From Nocardioides sp. (GTDB lineage: Bacteria; Actinomycetota; Actinomycetes; Propionibacteriales; Nocardioidaceae): a stretch of DNA of 63,248 nt. The number at the start of each line of letters is the position of its first letter. The first letter of the stretch is position 1. A program made the translations under genes and the position numbers. Below are positions 30,405 through 38,932 of this stretch, piece by piece. Location of the stretch: positions 1-63,248 of the forward strand of contig PBYI01000040.1 of assembly GCA_002729525.1 (NCBI GenBank). The letters are read 5' to 3'. Under the pieces are notes generated by a model, which was given only the letters and a program-made list of their open reading frames with translations, did not search any database and had not been told where the DNA came from.

Positions 30405-32441
30405 GTGAGCTCCCGACCGTCGCTGCTGCGCGACTCCGGCCGCACCCTGGTCGGCACGGTCGTCAGCAACGTCGCCAACGTGCTGGTCGTGCTGCTCCTC
30501 GCCCGGCTGCTCGGTGGCGCCGCGGTCGGTGAGTACACGCTCGCGTTCGCCGCGCGGGCCATCCTGTTCCTCGGCTGCGCCCTCGGCATGCGCAGCACGA
30601 TGACGCGCTTCGTGGCGACCTACGACGAGCGCGGCGACCACGGCGGCCTGCGCGGCTCGCTGCTGGTCGGCGTGCTGGCGCCGCTGGCGCTGTCGACGCT
30701 CGTCGCCGCCGGGTGGGTCGCGGCCGCCGGCCCCCTGGTCGCGTCGGTCTTCGACGACCCCGGACTCGCGACCCCGATGCGCTGGTTCGCGCTGAGCCTG
30801 CCGTTCCTCGTGCTGATGGAGTGCGCGCTCGCCGGCACCCGCGGCCTGTCCACGATGGGGCCCTACACCTGGCTCGCGCTCGTGCTGGAGCCCGGCCTGC
30901 GCGCCGGTCTGACGGTCGTGGTGCTGCTCGCCGGCGGCGGGGTCGTGGGGTCGTCGGTCGCGGTGGCGGTCTCGGCCGCGGTCGCCGCCCTGGCCTCGGT
31001 CGTCGTCCTCGTCCGGCGGGTAGCGCCGCTGCCGCGGACGCCCGTGCACGTGCCGCTGCGGGAGCTGGTGGCGTTCGGCCTGCCCGCGTGGATCGCCTCG
31101 TTGGCGACCCAGGGCCTGCTGTGGGCCGACGTGCTCGTGCTGGGAGTCCTGGTGACCAGCCAGGAGGTCGGCGCCTACCAAGTCGCCACCCGGGTCGTGC
31201 TCATGGCGATGATCGTGGTCACCCCGCTGGGCACCGCGATGGCGCCCCGCGTCGCGGCGGCCTGGGAGCGCGGCGACCGGGACCTCGTCGCACGGCGCTT
31301 CGAGTCGGTCGTGGGCGCCACCTCCCGGCTGACCTGGCCGGTGCTGGCCGGTGTGGCGGCGGTGCCCGCGCTGGTGCTCGCCCTGTTCGGTCCGGGGTTC
31401 CCGGAGGCGGCCTCGGTCGTGCAGGTGCTCGCGGTCGGTGCGGTCGCCGAGGTCGTCGGCGCCCCCGCCGCGGTCGTGCTCAACCAGATCGGGCGCAACC
31501 GCCTCAACATGTGGCTCAACAGCGCGCTGCTGGCCCTCAACCTGCTGCTGAACATCGCGCTCGTGCCGTGGATCGGCATCGACGGCGCCGCCGTCGCCTG
31601 GGCGACGACCATGGTGCTCGGTGCGGTCGCCCGCGCCCTCGCCGTACGACGGTTCGCCACCGGGCGGCTGCCGTGGCGGCGTACGACGACCGCCGCGCTG
31701 GTGGCCGCCGTCGTCGCCGGACTGGTCGCCGGACTGGGCGTGCGCCTGCTGCCCGACGTCGACTGGCTCCGGCTGGCCAGCGCGGTGCTCGTCGTCCCGG
31801 CCGTGTACGTCGTCCTGCTCGCCGCCCGGGGCATGGAGCCGGAGGAGCGCCGGGCGGCCGCACGCTGGCTGTGGCGGCGGCTGCCGGCGCTGCGCCGCCT
31901 GAAGGACCGCCGGGCGCTGCGCGGTGCCACCGAGGGCACCGAGCCGCTGCTCCTGGACGAGCTTGTGCGCCCGCTCCGCCTCGACGTCGACCTGCGCGCC
32001 GACCTCTACCGGCTCGCCGACGCCCACCCCGACCTGGCTCGCAGCGACCTCGCGGCGTTCACCGCGCTGGTGCGCGACTCGGGCTACCGGGTGTGGTTCG
32101 AGGAGGTGCTGCTCCACCGCGGGCACCTGCCGTCCGAGCCGGCACCCGCCCGCGAGCGCGCCTTCGCCGACGTCGTCCACGGGGCGCTGGAGCACTGGCG
32201 CCGCGAGGACGCCGCGGTCGACCCGGTGACCGTCACGCGGGCCGTCGTCGACGGCGTCGACAGGTGGGTGCTCCTCGACGGCGGCCACCGGGTCGCGCTG
32301 GCGATGGTGCGTGGGCGCACCGTGCTCGAGCCGTCCGACTACCTCGTCGTCGACGCCACGCCGCCGGACAACACCGCGCGCCTCGTGGAGTCGGGCCGTC
32401 TCGACCCCGCCCGGGTGCGGGCCTTCCTCGACCCGTCGTGA
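30405..32441 (+). CDS. Wzx/MATE-like polysaccharide flippase with an extra C-terminal domain
   Basis: This 678-residue protein has GAGAGGA upstream of its GTG. Residues 10-480 form about 12-14 membrane segments of an oligosaccharide flippase (MVSNVANVLVVLLLARLLGG-like opening, LLWADVLVLGVLVTSQEVGA, GRNRLNMWLNSALLALNLLL). Flippases are usually 420-500 residues. Here about 190 cytoplasmic residues follow, with an LLDGGHRVALAMVRGRTVLE motif resembling the substrate loop of ParB/sulfiredoxin-like domains, which bind nucleotides. It would move lipid-linked sugar units across the membrane; the extra domain may regulate or couple to kinases or sulfation. It is a fusion rather than a frame overrun, since the region stays in frame to a proper stop. 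Confidence 0.85.
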   Translation: MSSRPSLLRDSGRTLVGTVVSNVANVLVVLLLARLLGGAAVGEYTLAFAARAILFLGCALGMRSTMTRFVATYDERGDHGGLRGSLLVGVLAPLALSTLVAAGWVAAAGPLVASVFDDPGLATPMRWFALSLPFLVLMECALAGTRGLSTMGPYTWLALVLEPGLRAGLTVVVLLAGGGVVGSSVAVAVSAAVAALASVVVLVRRVAPLPRTPVHVPLRELVAFGLPAWIASLATQGLLWADVLVLGVLVTSQEVGAYQVATRVVLMAMIVVTPLGTAMAPRVAAAWERGDRDLVARRFESVVGATSRLTWPVLAGVAAVPALVLALFGPGFPEAASVVQVLAVGAVAEVVGAPAAVVLNQIGRNRLNMWLNSALLALNLLLNIALVPWIGIDGAAVAWATTMVLGAVARALAVRRFATGRLPWRRTTTAALVAAVVAGLVAGLGVRLLPDVDWLRLASAVLVVPAVYVVLLAARGMEPEERRAAARWLWRRLPALRRLKDRRALRGATEGTEPLLLDELVRPLRLDVDLRADLYRLADAHPDLARSDLAAFTALVRDSGYRVWFEEVLLHRGHLPSEPAPARERAFADVVHGALEHWRREDAAVDPVTVTRAVVDGVDRWVLLDGGHRVALAMVRGRTVLEPSDYLVVDATPPDNTARLVESGRLDPARVRAFLDPS

Positions 32442-32442
32442 G

Positions 32443-32474
32443 ATCGACCCGGCGCACATGTGCGCCGGGGCGAC
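32443..32474. repeat. Palindrome type B, copy 1 (32 bp, intergenic)
   Basis: The inner 22 bp (CCCGGCGCACA and its complement) are perfect and the outer bases partly match. It begins one base after the flippase stop and lies between two convergent genes, so it may act as a bidirectional terminator. Its left arm ATCGACCCGGCGCA recurs at 55484. Confidence 0.75.
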
Positions 32475-32475
32475 G

Positions 32476-33345
32476 TCACGGGGCCGTCGACCAGGCGGGC
32501 AGCGGTGTGCGGGGGAGCAGGTCGGGGAGAGTCGCGAGGTCGTCGGCGACGGCGGCACGCACCCGTGCCGCGAACTCCTCGGGCACGGGCTGGTTGCGCG
32601 GCGTCGGCTTGTGCGCCGGGTACCGGTCGAGGTGGTGGGGCGGGAGCCCGAGGTGCTCGAGCGCCCGGGCCACGGTGTCGGCCGGGCGGGTGAAGACGTC
32701 CTCGCTGGCCAGCACCAGCAGCTGCGAGGGGTCGAAGTGGGCGTGCAGGCGCGCCACCTGCTCGGCGTACCGGCTGCGGGCGACGTAGGAGAAGTGCCGG
32801 TGGGCGTGCCAGCGGGCCTGCTCGTCGGGAAGCGCGAGGCGGTCGGCCTCGGCGGCCAGGGCGTCGACGGGGGAGAGGTCCTCGAAGCCCCGGGCGACCT
32901 CGTACTGGTAGTGCGACCAGGCGCGCGCGACCGGGTCGCGCAGCACCAGGAACAGCCGCGCAGCCGGCAGCTCGGCGGCGATCCGGGCCGGCGCCTCGGG
33001 GTGGAAGCAGTAGTAGGGGCTCGACTCGCCGAGCACCGGGCGGGTTCCGAGGCGCTCCTCGAGCCGGTCCACGTCGGCGCTCAGCGGCAGGTGCCGCCGG
33101 AACCACGCCGGCCCCCTGTCGTAGTTGACGTCGAAGTAGCGGCAGCCCTTCTCGACGAGGCCGCGCAGCACGAGCGGGTGCGCGGTGAGGTACTCGTCGA
33201 GGCTGGTGGTGCCGCCGCGCTTCACGCCCGCGACGACGTACGTCGGCAGCTCGCGCTCGCCGCGACGCAGGCCCTGCAGGGCGCGGTTGACCCGGTGGCC
33301 GACCCGCCGGGACACCGGTGGGAGCAGCCCGGCCGCCCGGCTCAC
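32476..33345 (-). CDS. Sulfotransferase (PAPS-dependent, Sulfotransfer family)
   Basis: This 289-residue protein has the 5'-PSB loop VVAGVKRGGTTSLDEYLTAH (K-R-G-G-T-T-S, binds the 5' phosphosulfate) and the 3'-PB segment LFLVLRDPVARAWSHYQYEV (R-D-P...S-H). GESSPYYCFHP and the C-terminal ALEHLGLPPHHLDRYPAHK are typical of carbohydrate/heparan-type sulfotransferases. GTG 33345 overlaps the stop of the O-antigen-ligase-like gene by 4 bp. It would transfer sulfate from PAPS to a sugar or lipid; cysQ just downstream of the locus recycles PAP. Confidence 0.87.
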   Translation of the reverse strand: MSRAAGLLPPVSRRVGHRVNRALQGLRRGERELPTYVVAGVKRGGTTSLDEYLTAHPLVLRGLVEKGCRYFDVNYDRGPAWFRRHLPLSADVDRLEERLGTRPVLGESSPYYCFHPEAPARIAAELPAARLFLVLRDPVARAWSHYQYEVARGFEDLSPVDALAAEADRLALPDEQARWHAHRHFSYVARSRYAEQVARLHAHFDPSQLLVLASEDVFTRPADTVARALEHLGLPPHHLDRYPAHKPTPRNQPVPEEFAARVRAAVADDLATLPDLLPRTPLPAWSTAP

Positions 33346-34883
33346 AGGTCGAGGTCCTCGTCCGGCCCGGCCGTGCGGACACGCTGCGCCATCGCCAGGA
33401 GCGGGAGCGTGCTCCACAGGTAGGTCACGTTGTCGATGAGGTTGTCGCCGAACGACGCCAGTGCCATCGAGGTCACGTAGCCGGCGATCGCGGCGCAGGT
33501 GGCGGGGAGCATGACGCTCGGCCCGTGCCCGCGGGCGGTGTGCGAGCCGCCGCCGGCCACCGCGCCGGCCGTGAGCCGGTCGTAGCGCTCCAGCGAGCGG
33601 GTGAGCGCGCTCCACGCGACGTACGCCATCGAGCCGACGACCCACAGGTAGAGCACCAGCCCGAGCACCCCGGTCTCGATGAGCGCCTTGAGGTAGTCGT
33701 TGTGCGGCTCCTTGCCCGTGTGCAGGAGGCTGAAGTCGGGCCCGCCGCCCAGCACGGGTGAGGTGCGCAGGTCCGGCAGCAGGCTGGCCCACTGGTCGAA
33801 GCGCCAGGCCAGCGAGCTCTGGGTCCGTGGGTCGTCCGGATCGGGGATGAGGTCCAGGAGGCGCGCGTTGACCTCGGGCACGAACACCGCGACGAGGACG
33901 CCGCCGACCATCGCGACGAGGGCGTAGCGGCGGTCGTAGACGGTGGCGACGATGAACATGCCGAGCGCTGCCGCTGCCCACGCGCCCCGGGTCTGGCTCA
34001 GCATCAGCTCGACGAGGACCACGATCGTCCAGGCGCTCGCCAGGAGACGGGTGCGGCCGCGGGTCCACAACGCCCAGCTGGTGCCGAGGATCGCCAGCGG
34101 CACCAGGAAGAACGCGAACTGGTTGGACAGGTAGAAGACCGACTTCAGCGCGGTGACGTCGTCCTTCACGTGGGTGACGGTGACCCCGGCGAGGCCCAGC
34201 AGAGGGTAGGCGAGCGGTACGATGCTGGTGGTCACCACGAGACCGACCACCTGGCGCAGCGTCATCCGGTGGGTGACCAGGAGCAGGTCGACCACGAGGT
34301 ACGCCGCCACGCCGGTGGCGACGCGCAGGGCTGCGACGGCGCCGCTGACCGGCGCCATGCTGCCGGCCGCCGCGAGCACCCAGCACAGCACGAGCGAGAT
34401 CAGGGCCAGGGGCAGCGAGAACCACAACCTGCGCACCAGGTCGTCGCGGTTGAGCCACAGCCACACCGACATCGCGCCGAGGATGGCGATGCCGAACAGC
34501 TCGGTGGCCGAGACCCCGCCGCCGTCACGCTCACCGGCGGTGAGGTCGAGCAGCGGCCGGATGACGGCGGCGAACATGAAGACGTGCGCGAAGGTGCGGA
34601 AGCCGGTGAGGACCGCCGCCGCGACGAGGCCGATGAGCAGCAGCACGCCGAGCCACAGGTCCATGTGTCGCGAGAGCGACGCCACGAGCACCGCGGGCGG
34701 CACCACCCAGGCGCCGGTGAGGCTGACGGCCAGCGGGTCGCGCAGGAACCGGCCCGGGGTGAGGGGGGCGTTGGCGGCAGCGCCCGGGGTGCCGGGGCGG
34801 GCGACCGGGCGGGCGGCCCGCTGCGCGGCGAGCCGCTGCTTGTCGGGGACGCCGGCGCCGAACCCGGACAGGTCAGTAGCCAT
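33342..34883 (-). CDS. O-antigen ligase-like membrane protein
   Basis: This 513-residue integral membrane protein has 10-12 hydrophobic segments and the Wzy_C/O-antigen ligase region: a large extracytoplasmic loop with LSQTRGAWAAAALG, SLAWRFDQWASLLPDLRTSP and GGGPDFSLLHTGKEPHNDYL (the H-N-D/E-x-L catalytic-type motif), then the last helices. It may polymerise or attach the polysaccharide. The ATG overlaps the end of the upstream sulfotransferase gene by 11 bp, so the three minus-strand genes form an operon. Confidence 0.85.
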   Translation of the reverse strand: MATDLSGFGAGVPDKQRLAAQRAARPVARPGTPGAAANAPLTPGRFLRDPLAVSLTGAWVVPPAVLVASLSRHMDLWLGVLLLIGLVAAAVLTGFRTFAHVFMFAAVIRPLLDLTAGERDGGGVSATELFGIAILGAMSVWLWLNRDDLVRRLWFSLPLALISLVLCWVLAAAGSMAPVSGAVAALRVATGVAAYLVVDLLLVTHRMTLRQVVGLVVTTSIVPLAYPLLGLAGVTVTHVKDDVTALKSVFYLSNQFAFFLVPLAILGTSWALWTRGRTRLLASAWTIVVLVELMLSQTRGAWAAAALGMFIVATVYDRRYALVAMVGGVLVAVFVPEVNARLLDLIPDPDDPRTQSSLAWRFDQWASLLPDLRTSPVLGGGPDFSLLHTGKEPHNDYLKALIETGVLGLVLYLWVVGSMAYVAWSALTRSLERYDRLTAGAVAGGGSHTARGHGPSVMLPATCAAIAGYVTSMALASFGDNLIDNVTYLWSTLPLLAMAQRVRTAGPDEDLDL

Positions 34884-35808
34884 GGGTCCTCCGTCGAGGG
34901 GCGGTGATGGCCGACACGAGCGCTCGCTGCGCCGACGACATGTGGCGGTCCCACTCGTCGTCGCGGGCGAGCACCAACGGGCCCGAGCGTACGCGGGCGG
35001 GGTTGCCGGCGACCGCGTGCGACGGGCGGAGCTGCAGCGTCGTGCCGTCGACGAAGGACACGTCGGGCTCCAGGCCGACGGCGCGTGCGACGCGGGCGAG
35101 CTCCTCTGCGGGCCGGGTGACGAGGTCCTCGTAGCGGACGACGGTCACGTCGCGCTGGGTACGCCGCGCGACGAGGGACGTGCTCACCGACGACTCCAGC
35201 CACATCAGGCTGGCCTTGGTCGGGCCGATGTGCTCCATCCGCTGCTCGAAGCCGCTCACCTGGTGCGAGGCGGTACGCCGCTGCCACGACCAGGCCACGG
35301 CCCGCGGGTCACGCACCGCGTGCACGAGGTGCACGTCCAGCAGCGGGCTGCGGGCGAGCAGGGCGGCGTACCCGGGGAGCTTGGAGGAGTCGACGACCAC
35401 CTCGGCGCCCGCGGCCGCGGCCAGGTTGACCGTGAGCCGCCCGAGCGTGTCGACCAGGTCGCGCACCTCGGGGGTGTCGTGACCGGCCAGCCAGCCCGGC
35501 ACCCGTCGGGTCCGGACGGCGACGTCGAGGCGCCGGTCGAACGCGAGCGCCTCCTCGACGCTGGGGAAGGACCCGAACGTCTTCACCAGGGCGGGGCCCC
35601 AGACCGGGCACTCGGGCAGCGGCAGCCGGCAGCCGCAGAAGCCGCCGCGCGCCAGCGTGTGGCGGAAGCCGTACTTGACCTCGCCCACCGAGGTTGCGCC
35701 GGGCAGCGACCCCAGGGCGTTGCCGAGCAGTGTCGTGCCACTGCGCCCGGTACCCGCCACGTACACGACACGGAGCGGACGCCGGGCGGTCTGCGCGTCG
35801 TGATCCAT
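34873..35808 (-). CDS. Sulfotransferase (second, PAPS-dependent)
   Basis: This 311-residue protein has the 5'-PSB loop LRVVYVAGTGRSGTTLLGNA (G-R-S-G-T-T), an N-terminal GGFCGCRLPLPECPVWGPAL with three Cys, and the 3'-PB region LVHAVRDPRAVAWSWQRR (R-D-P-R-A). The acceptor cannot be read. It is the first gene of the minus-strand operon with the O-antigen-ligase-like gene and the first sulfotransferase. Two distinct sulfotransferases in one polysaccharide locus suggest sulfation at two positions or of two acceptors. Confidence 0.87.
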   Translation of the reverse strand: MDHDAQTARRPLRVVYVAGTGRSGTTLLGNALGSLPGATSVGEVKYGFRHTLARGGFCGCRLPLPECPVWGPALVKTFGSFPSVEEALAFDRRLDVAVRTRRVPGWLAGHDTPEVRDLVDTLGRLTVNLAAAAGAEVVVDSSKLPGYAALLARSPLLDVHLVHAVRDPRAVAWSWQRRTASHQVSGFEQRMEHIGPTKASLMWLESSVSTSLVARRTQRDVTVVRYEDLVTRPAEELARVARAVGLEPDVSFVDGTTLQLRPSHAVAGNPARVRSGPLVLARDDEWDRHMSSAQRALVSAITAPRRRTHGY

Positions 35809-35943
35809 GACGCACCCCCATGTCCGCTGGTTTCCAGCCAGTAGCATAAGGCCCGGCCGGACCCCCTCCATCCGGCCCTGACCTGCCGAGACCAACGGCA
35901 CAACAGCGCCGAGACCTCGGCCACAGGCACCTGAGAGGTGAGG

Positions 35944-36951
35944 ATGAGCTCGACCGACGAGCACACGTCGTCCGGCGACGTCATGGGGGACTCCGAGCAG
36001 GACGTGGCGGACGACCGTCGCCCGGTCGTGCCCGGGTCCGCGGACGCCGACGACGACCGCCCCTGGTACCGCCAGATCCCGCTCGCCACCGTCATCGGGG
36101 TCCCGCTCGCCGTCGGCATCCTCGTCGGCTCGGTGGTGGGCTTCTTCACCGAGCAGGAGCAGACCGCGTCGAGCTCGGTCGTGCTCGGCACGCGACCGAC
36201 GTCGCAGTACTCCGGCGAGCGGCTCGAGCTCATCAGCGACATGCAGACGACCCTGGGCCTCGCGCCCGTCGTCGACGAGGTCGCCCAGACCCACGACCTC
36301 GATCCCGACGTGCTCGAGGCGGCGGTCTCGCTCGATCGCATCGAGGCCTCGTCGTTCGCCCGGCTGACCTACACAGCCAATGCGCCCGAGGCCGACCGTC
36401 GCGAGGTCCTGGCCGATCTGGTCGCCGCCATGCAGGACTACCTCACGCCCCCGTCGCCCTCGCCGGCGCTGGAGGAGGCGCAGCAGGACGAGAAGGCCGC
36501 CACCGACGCCTACTACGAGGCCCTGCGCACCAACGGAGGCATCAGCCCCGAGGTGACGCTGGAGGACCTCCAGGGTCGGCTGCAGGCCGCCGTCACCTCC
36601 GGCAATGCCGCCCAGGTGCAGCGGCTGCGGCGCCAGGTGCTCGCGCAGGTCAACGAGGCCCGCAAGTTCTCCCTGCTCGAGGCCGACCGCACCCGCGCCC
36701 AGGACGTGCTCTCGTCGGTCTCGCAGAACCAGGCGACCTCCGACGGCGTGGACGCCCGCGCGCTCACCACGTCGTACCTCGACGGCGACACCAGCCAGTC
36801 GTCGCTGACGTCCTCGGCGCCGCTGCGCCGGGGTGCCGCCGCTGGCGTCGCCACCGCGCTGGTGATGGCCGGCTTCATCCTCGCCTTCGCCCGCGGCAAG
36901 CGTCGCCGCCCGGCACCGCAGGTCGAGCGGCGCAGCTACCCCGGCACCTGA
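35944..36951 (+). CDS. Wzz-like chain-length/polysaccharide co-polymerase protein
   Basis: This 335-residue protein has an acidic N-terminal cytoplasmic tail, a first membrane helix at about 45-70 (IPLATVIGVPLAVGILVGSV), a coiled-coil-rich extracytoplasmic region (about 75-290: ASSSVVLGTRPTSQYSG, DLQGRLQAAVTSGNAAQVQR) and a second helix at about 295-318 followed by basic residues. This two-helix topology is that of Wzz/polysaccharide co-polymerases. There is no Walker ATPase domain, so it is the membrane part only. GAGAGGTGAGG precedes the ATG. It is divergent from the minus-strand sulfotransferase operon. Confidence 0.75.
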   Translation: MSSTDEHTSSGDVMGDSEQDVADDRRPVVPGSADADDDRPWYRQIPLATVIGVPLAVGILVGSVVGFFTEQEQTASSSVVLGTRPTSQYSGERLELISDMQTTLGLAPVVDEVAQTHDLDPDVLEAAVSLDRIEASSFARLTYTANAPEADRREVLADLVAAMQDYLTPPSPSPALEEAQQDEKAATDAYYEALRTNGGISPEVTLEDLQGRLQAAVTSGNAAQVQRLRRQVLAQVNEARKFSLLEADRTRAQDVLSSVSQNQATSDGVDARALTTSYLDGDTSQSSLTSSAPLRRGAAAGVATALVMAGFILAFARGKRRRPAPQVERRSYPGT

Positions 36952-36996
36952 CGGGGTCCGGCACGGGCTCGGGCACGGGGTCAGTAGGGTTCCCAC

Positions 36997-37812
36997 GTGA
37001 CGTCGTGGACCCCTGGCACCCCGTCCGAGGAGACCCTCGCGGACGACCACCTGCTCGCCGCCTGGCTGGCCGACGAGGCCGGCCGCCGGCTGCTCGCCGT
37101 CCGGGAGGAGGGCCTGGAGGGCAAGGCGCTCAAGGACGCCGGCGACGCCGCCGCGCACGAGCTGCTGATGGACCTCCTGGGGCAGTACCGCCCCGGTGAC
37201 GCCGTCCTGTCCGAGGAGGGCAAGGACGACAAGGCGCGCCTGGAGGCCGACCGGGTCTGGATCGTCGACCCGCTCGACGGCACCCGGGAGTTCTCCGAGC
37301 CGCCGCGCGACGACTGGGCCGTGCACGTGGCGCTCTGGCAGCGCGGTGCCGGCGACGGCAGCACCGGTCCGGGCGACCTGGTCGCGGGCGCCGTGGCGCA
37401 GCCCGCGCTCGGCGAGACCTTCACGACCGGCGCCGCACCGGTCGTCCCGCCGCGTACGTCGGACAAGCCGCGCATCGCGGTCTCCCGCAGCCGCCCGCCC
37501 GAGTGGGCCCACGGCCTCGCCGAGGAGCTCGGCGCCGAGCTGGTGCCGATGGGCTCCGCCGGGGTCAAGGTCATCTCGGTGACCCGCGACATCACCGACG
37601 CCTACGTGCACGCCGGCGGCCAGTTCGAGTGGGACAGCGCCGCCCCGGTGGCCGTGGCCCGTGCCGCCGGACTGTTCACCAGCCGCATCGACGGCACGCC
37701 GTTCGTCTACAACGCCGACGACGTCTACCTGCCCGACCTCATCGTGTGCCGCCCCGAGCTGGCCGACCAGGTCGTCGCCTGGGTGACCAGCAACGGCGTC
37801 GGCCAGGACTGA
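36997..37812 (+). CDS. cysQ: 3'(2'),5'-bisphosphate nucleotidase CysQ (inositol monophosphatase superfamily)
   Basis: This 271-residue enzyme removes the 3' phosphate from PAP, the by-product of sulfotransferases and PAPS reductase. Metal-binding motifs are VLSEEGKDD (Glu), VWIVDPLDGTREFSEP (D-P-L-D-G-T) and GGQFEWDSAAPVAVARAAG (W-D-x-A-A-P-x-A). The GTG has TAGGGT 6 nt upstream (leaderless). Its position at the edge of a locus with two sulfotransferases fits a supporting role. It is followed 7 bp later by a HAD hydrolase. Confidence 0.9.
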   Translation: MTSWTPGTPSEETLADDHLLAAWLADEAGRRLLAVREEGLEGKALKDAGDAAAHELLMDLLGQYRPGDAVLSEEGKDDKARLEADRVWIVDPLDGTREFSEPPRDDWAVHVALWQRGAGDGSTGPGDLVAGAVAQPALGETFTTGAAPVVPPRTSDKPRIAVSRSRPPEWAHGLAEELGAELVPMGSAGVKVISVTRDITDAYVHAGGQFEWDSAAPVAVARAAGLFTSRIDGTPFVYNADDVYLPDLIVCRPELADQVVAWVTSNGVGQD

Positions 37813-37819
37813 GGCGGGC

Positions 37820-38434
37820 GTGCCCGTCCAGCACGTCCTCCTCGACGCCGACGGCGTCATCCAGGGCGTCTCGCCCCGTGGTGAGCAGATCGCCCGCGCC
37901 CGGCTCGGTGACCGGCTGATGCCGGTCCTCGAGGACTTCTGGGTCGCCGAGCAGGCGGCGCTCGTCGGCGAGGCCGACGTGGTCGACGTCCTCGCCGAGG
38001 CGCTCGGTCGCCACGACCTCGGTCACCTCGACGTCGCTGAGCTCTACGAGCGGGTCTGGCTCGACAACAGCGTCGACGCCCAGTCGATCCGGCTCGTGCA
38101 CCGGCTGCGCGAGGCCGGCTACTCCGTGCACCTCGGCACCAACCAGACGGCCCGTCGGGCCGCCCACATGCGCCAGGACCTGGGGTACGACGACCTGTTC
38201 GAGGTCGGCGTCTACTCCTGCGAGATCGGCGTCGCCAAGCCCGACCCGCGCTACTTCGAGCGCTCGGTCGAGCTCATCGACGCACCGGCCGACTCGGTGC
38301 TCTTCGTCGACGACCGGGCCGACAACGTCGAGGCCGCCCGGTCGGTCGGCCTCGCGGGCGTGCACTGGCACCTCAAGGAGGGCCACGCCGCGCTGCTGGA
38401 GCGGCTCGCCGAGCACGGCGTCGCCGTCGCCTGA
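37820..38434 (+). CDS. HAD-IA family hydrolase
   Basis: This 204-residue cytosolic phosphatase-like protein has motif I VLLDADGVIQ (D-x-D), motif II LGTNQTARRAAH (T), motif III CEIGVAKPDPRYF (K) and motif IV SVLFVDDRADNVEAARSVGL (D-D). All catalytic residues are present; the substrate is unknown. The GTG start lies 7 bp after cysQ, so they are probably co-transcribed. Confidence 0.88.
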   Translation: MPVQHVLLDADGVIQGVSPRGEQIARARLGDRLMPVLEDFWVAEQAALVGEADVVDVLAEALGRHDLGHLDVAELYERVWLDNSVDAQSIRLVHRLREAGYSVHLGTNQTARRAAHMRQDLGYDDLFEVGVYSCEIGVAKPDPRYFERSVELIDAPADSVLFVDDRADNVEAARSVGLAGVHWHLKEGHAALLERLAEHGVAVA

Positions 38435-38498
38435 CGTCGTGGGTGGGCGGCACCAGAACTCGGGTGCGGCCGTCGGCACCGACCGGCACGATGCGGGC

Positions 38499-38900
38499 AT
38501 GACCAGCCGCATCGCCACCGTCACCGTCGACTGCCACGACGCCTACGCCCTCTCCGAGTGGTGGAAGCCCGTCCTCGGGTACGCCGACGTGCCCGACGAC
38601 CCCAACGAGCCCGGGCACGAGGAGTGCCTGATCGTCGACCCGGACGACCCCGGGCACGGGCGGCTGCTGTTCATCGAGGTGCCCGACGACGAGCTGCCCG
38701 CGAAGCGGCTGCACCTCGACCTCGAGGCTCGCTCCGGTACCCGCGACGAGGAGGTCGAGCGGCTGCTCGCGCACGGCGCCGTGCAGGTCGACGACCAGCG
38801 CGGCTGCTACGGCCCCGGCACCGGCTGGGTCGTGCTCGCCGACCCCGAGGGCAACCTGTTCTGCGTGGTGCGCAGCGAGGCCGAGCGCGCCACAGGCTGA
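38499..38900 (+). CDS. VOC-family glyoxalase/dioxygenase-like protein
   Basis: This 133-residue protein has the paired beta-alpha-beta-beta-beta modules of the VOC superfamily: VTVDCHDAYALSEWWKPVLG, LLFIEVPDDELPAKRLHLDL and WVVLADPEGNLFCVV with the C-terminal metal-ligand region. ATG 38499 is chosen because CACGAT lies 6 nt upstream (leaderless -10). The substrate is unknown. Confidence 0.87.
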   Translation: MTSRIATVTVDCHDAYALSEWWKPVLGYADVPDDPNEPGHEECLIVDPDDPGHGRLLFIEVPDDELPAKRLHLDLEARSGTRDEEVERLLAHGAVQVDDQRGCYGPGTGWVVLADPEGNLFCVVRSEAERATG

Positions 38901-38932
38901 GGCCCCCCGCTCGCTCACGGGGACGCCTCGCG

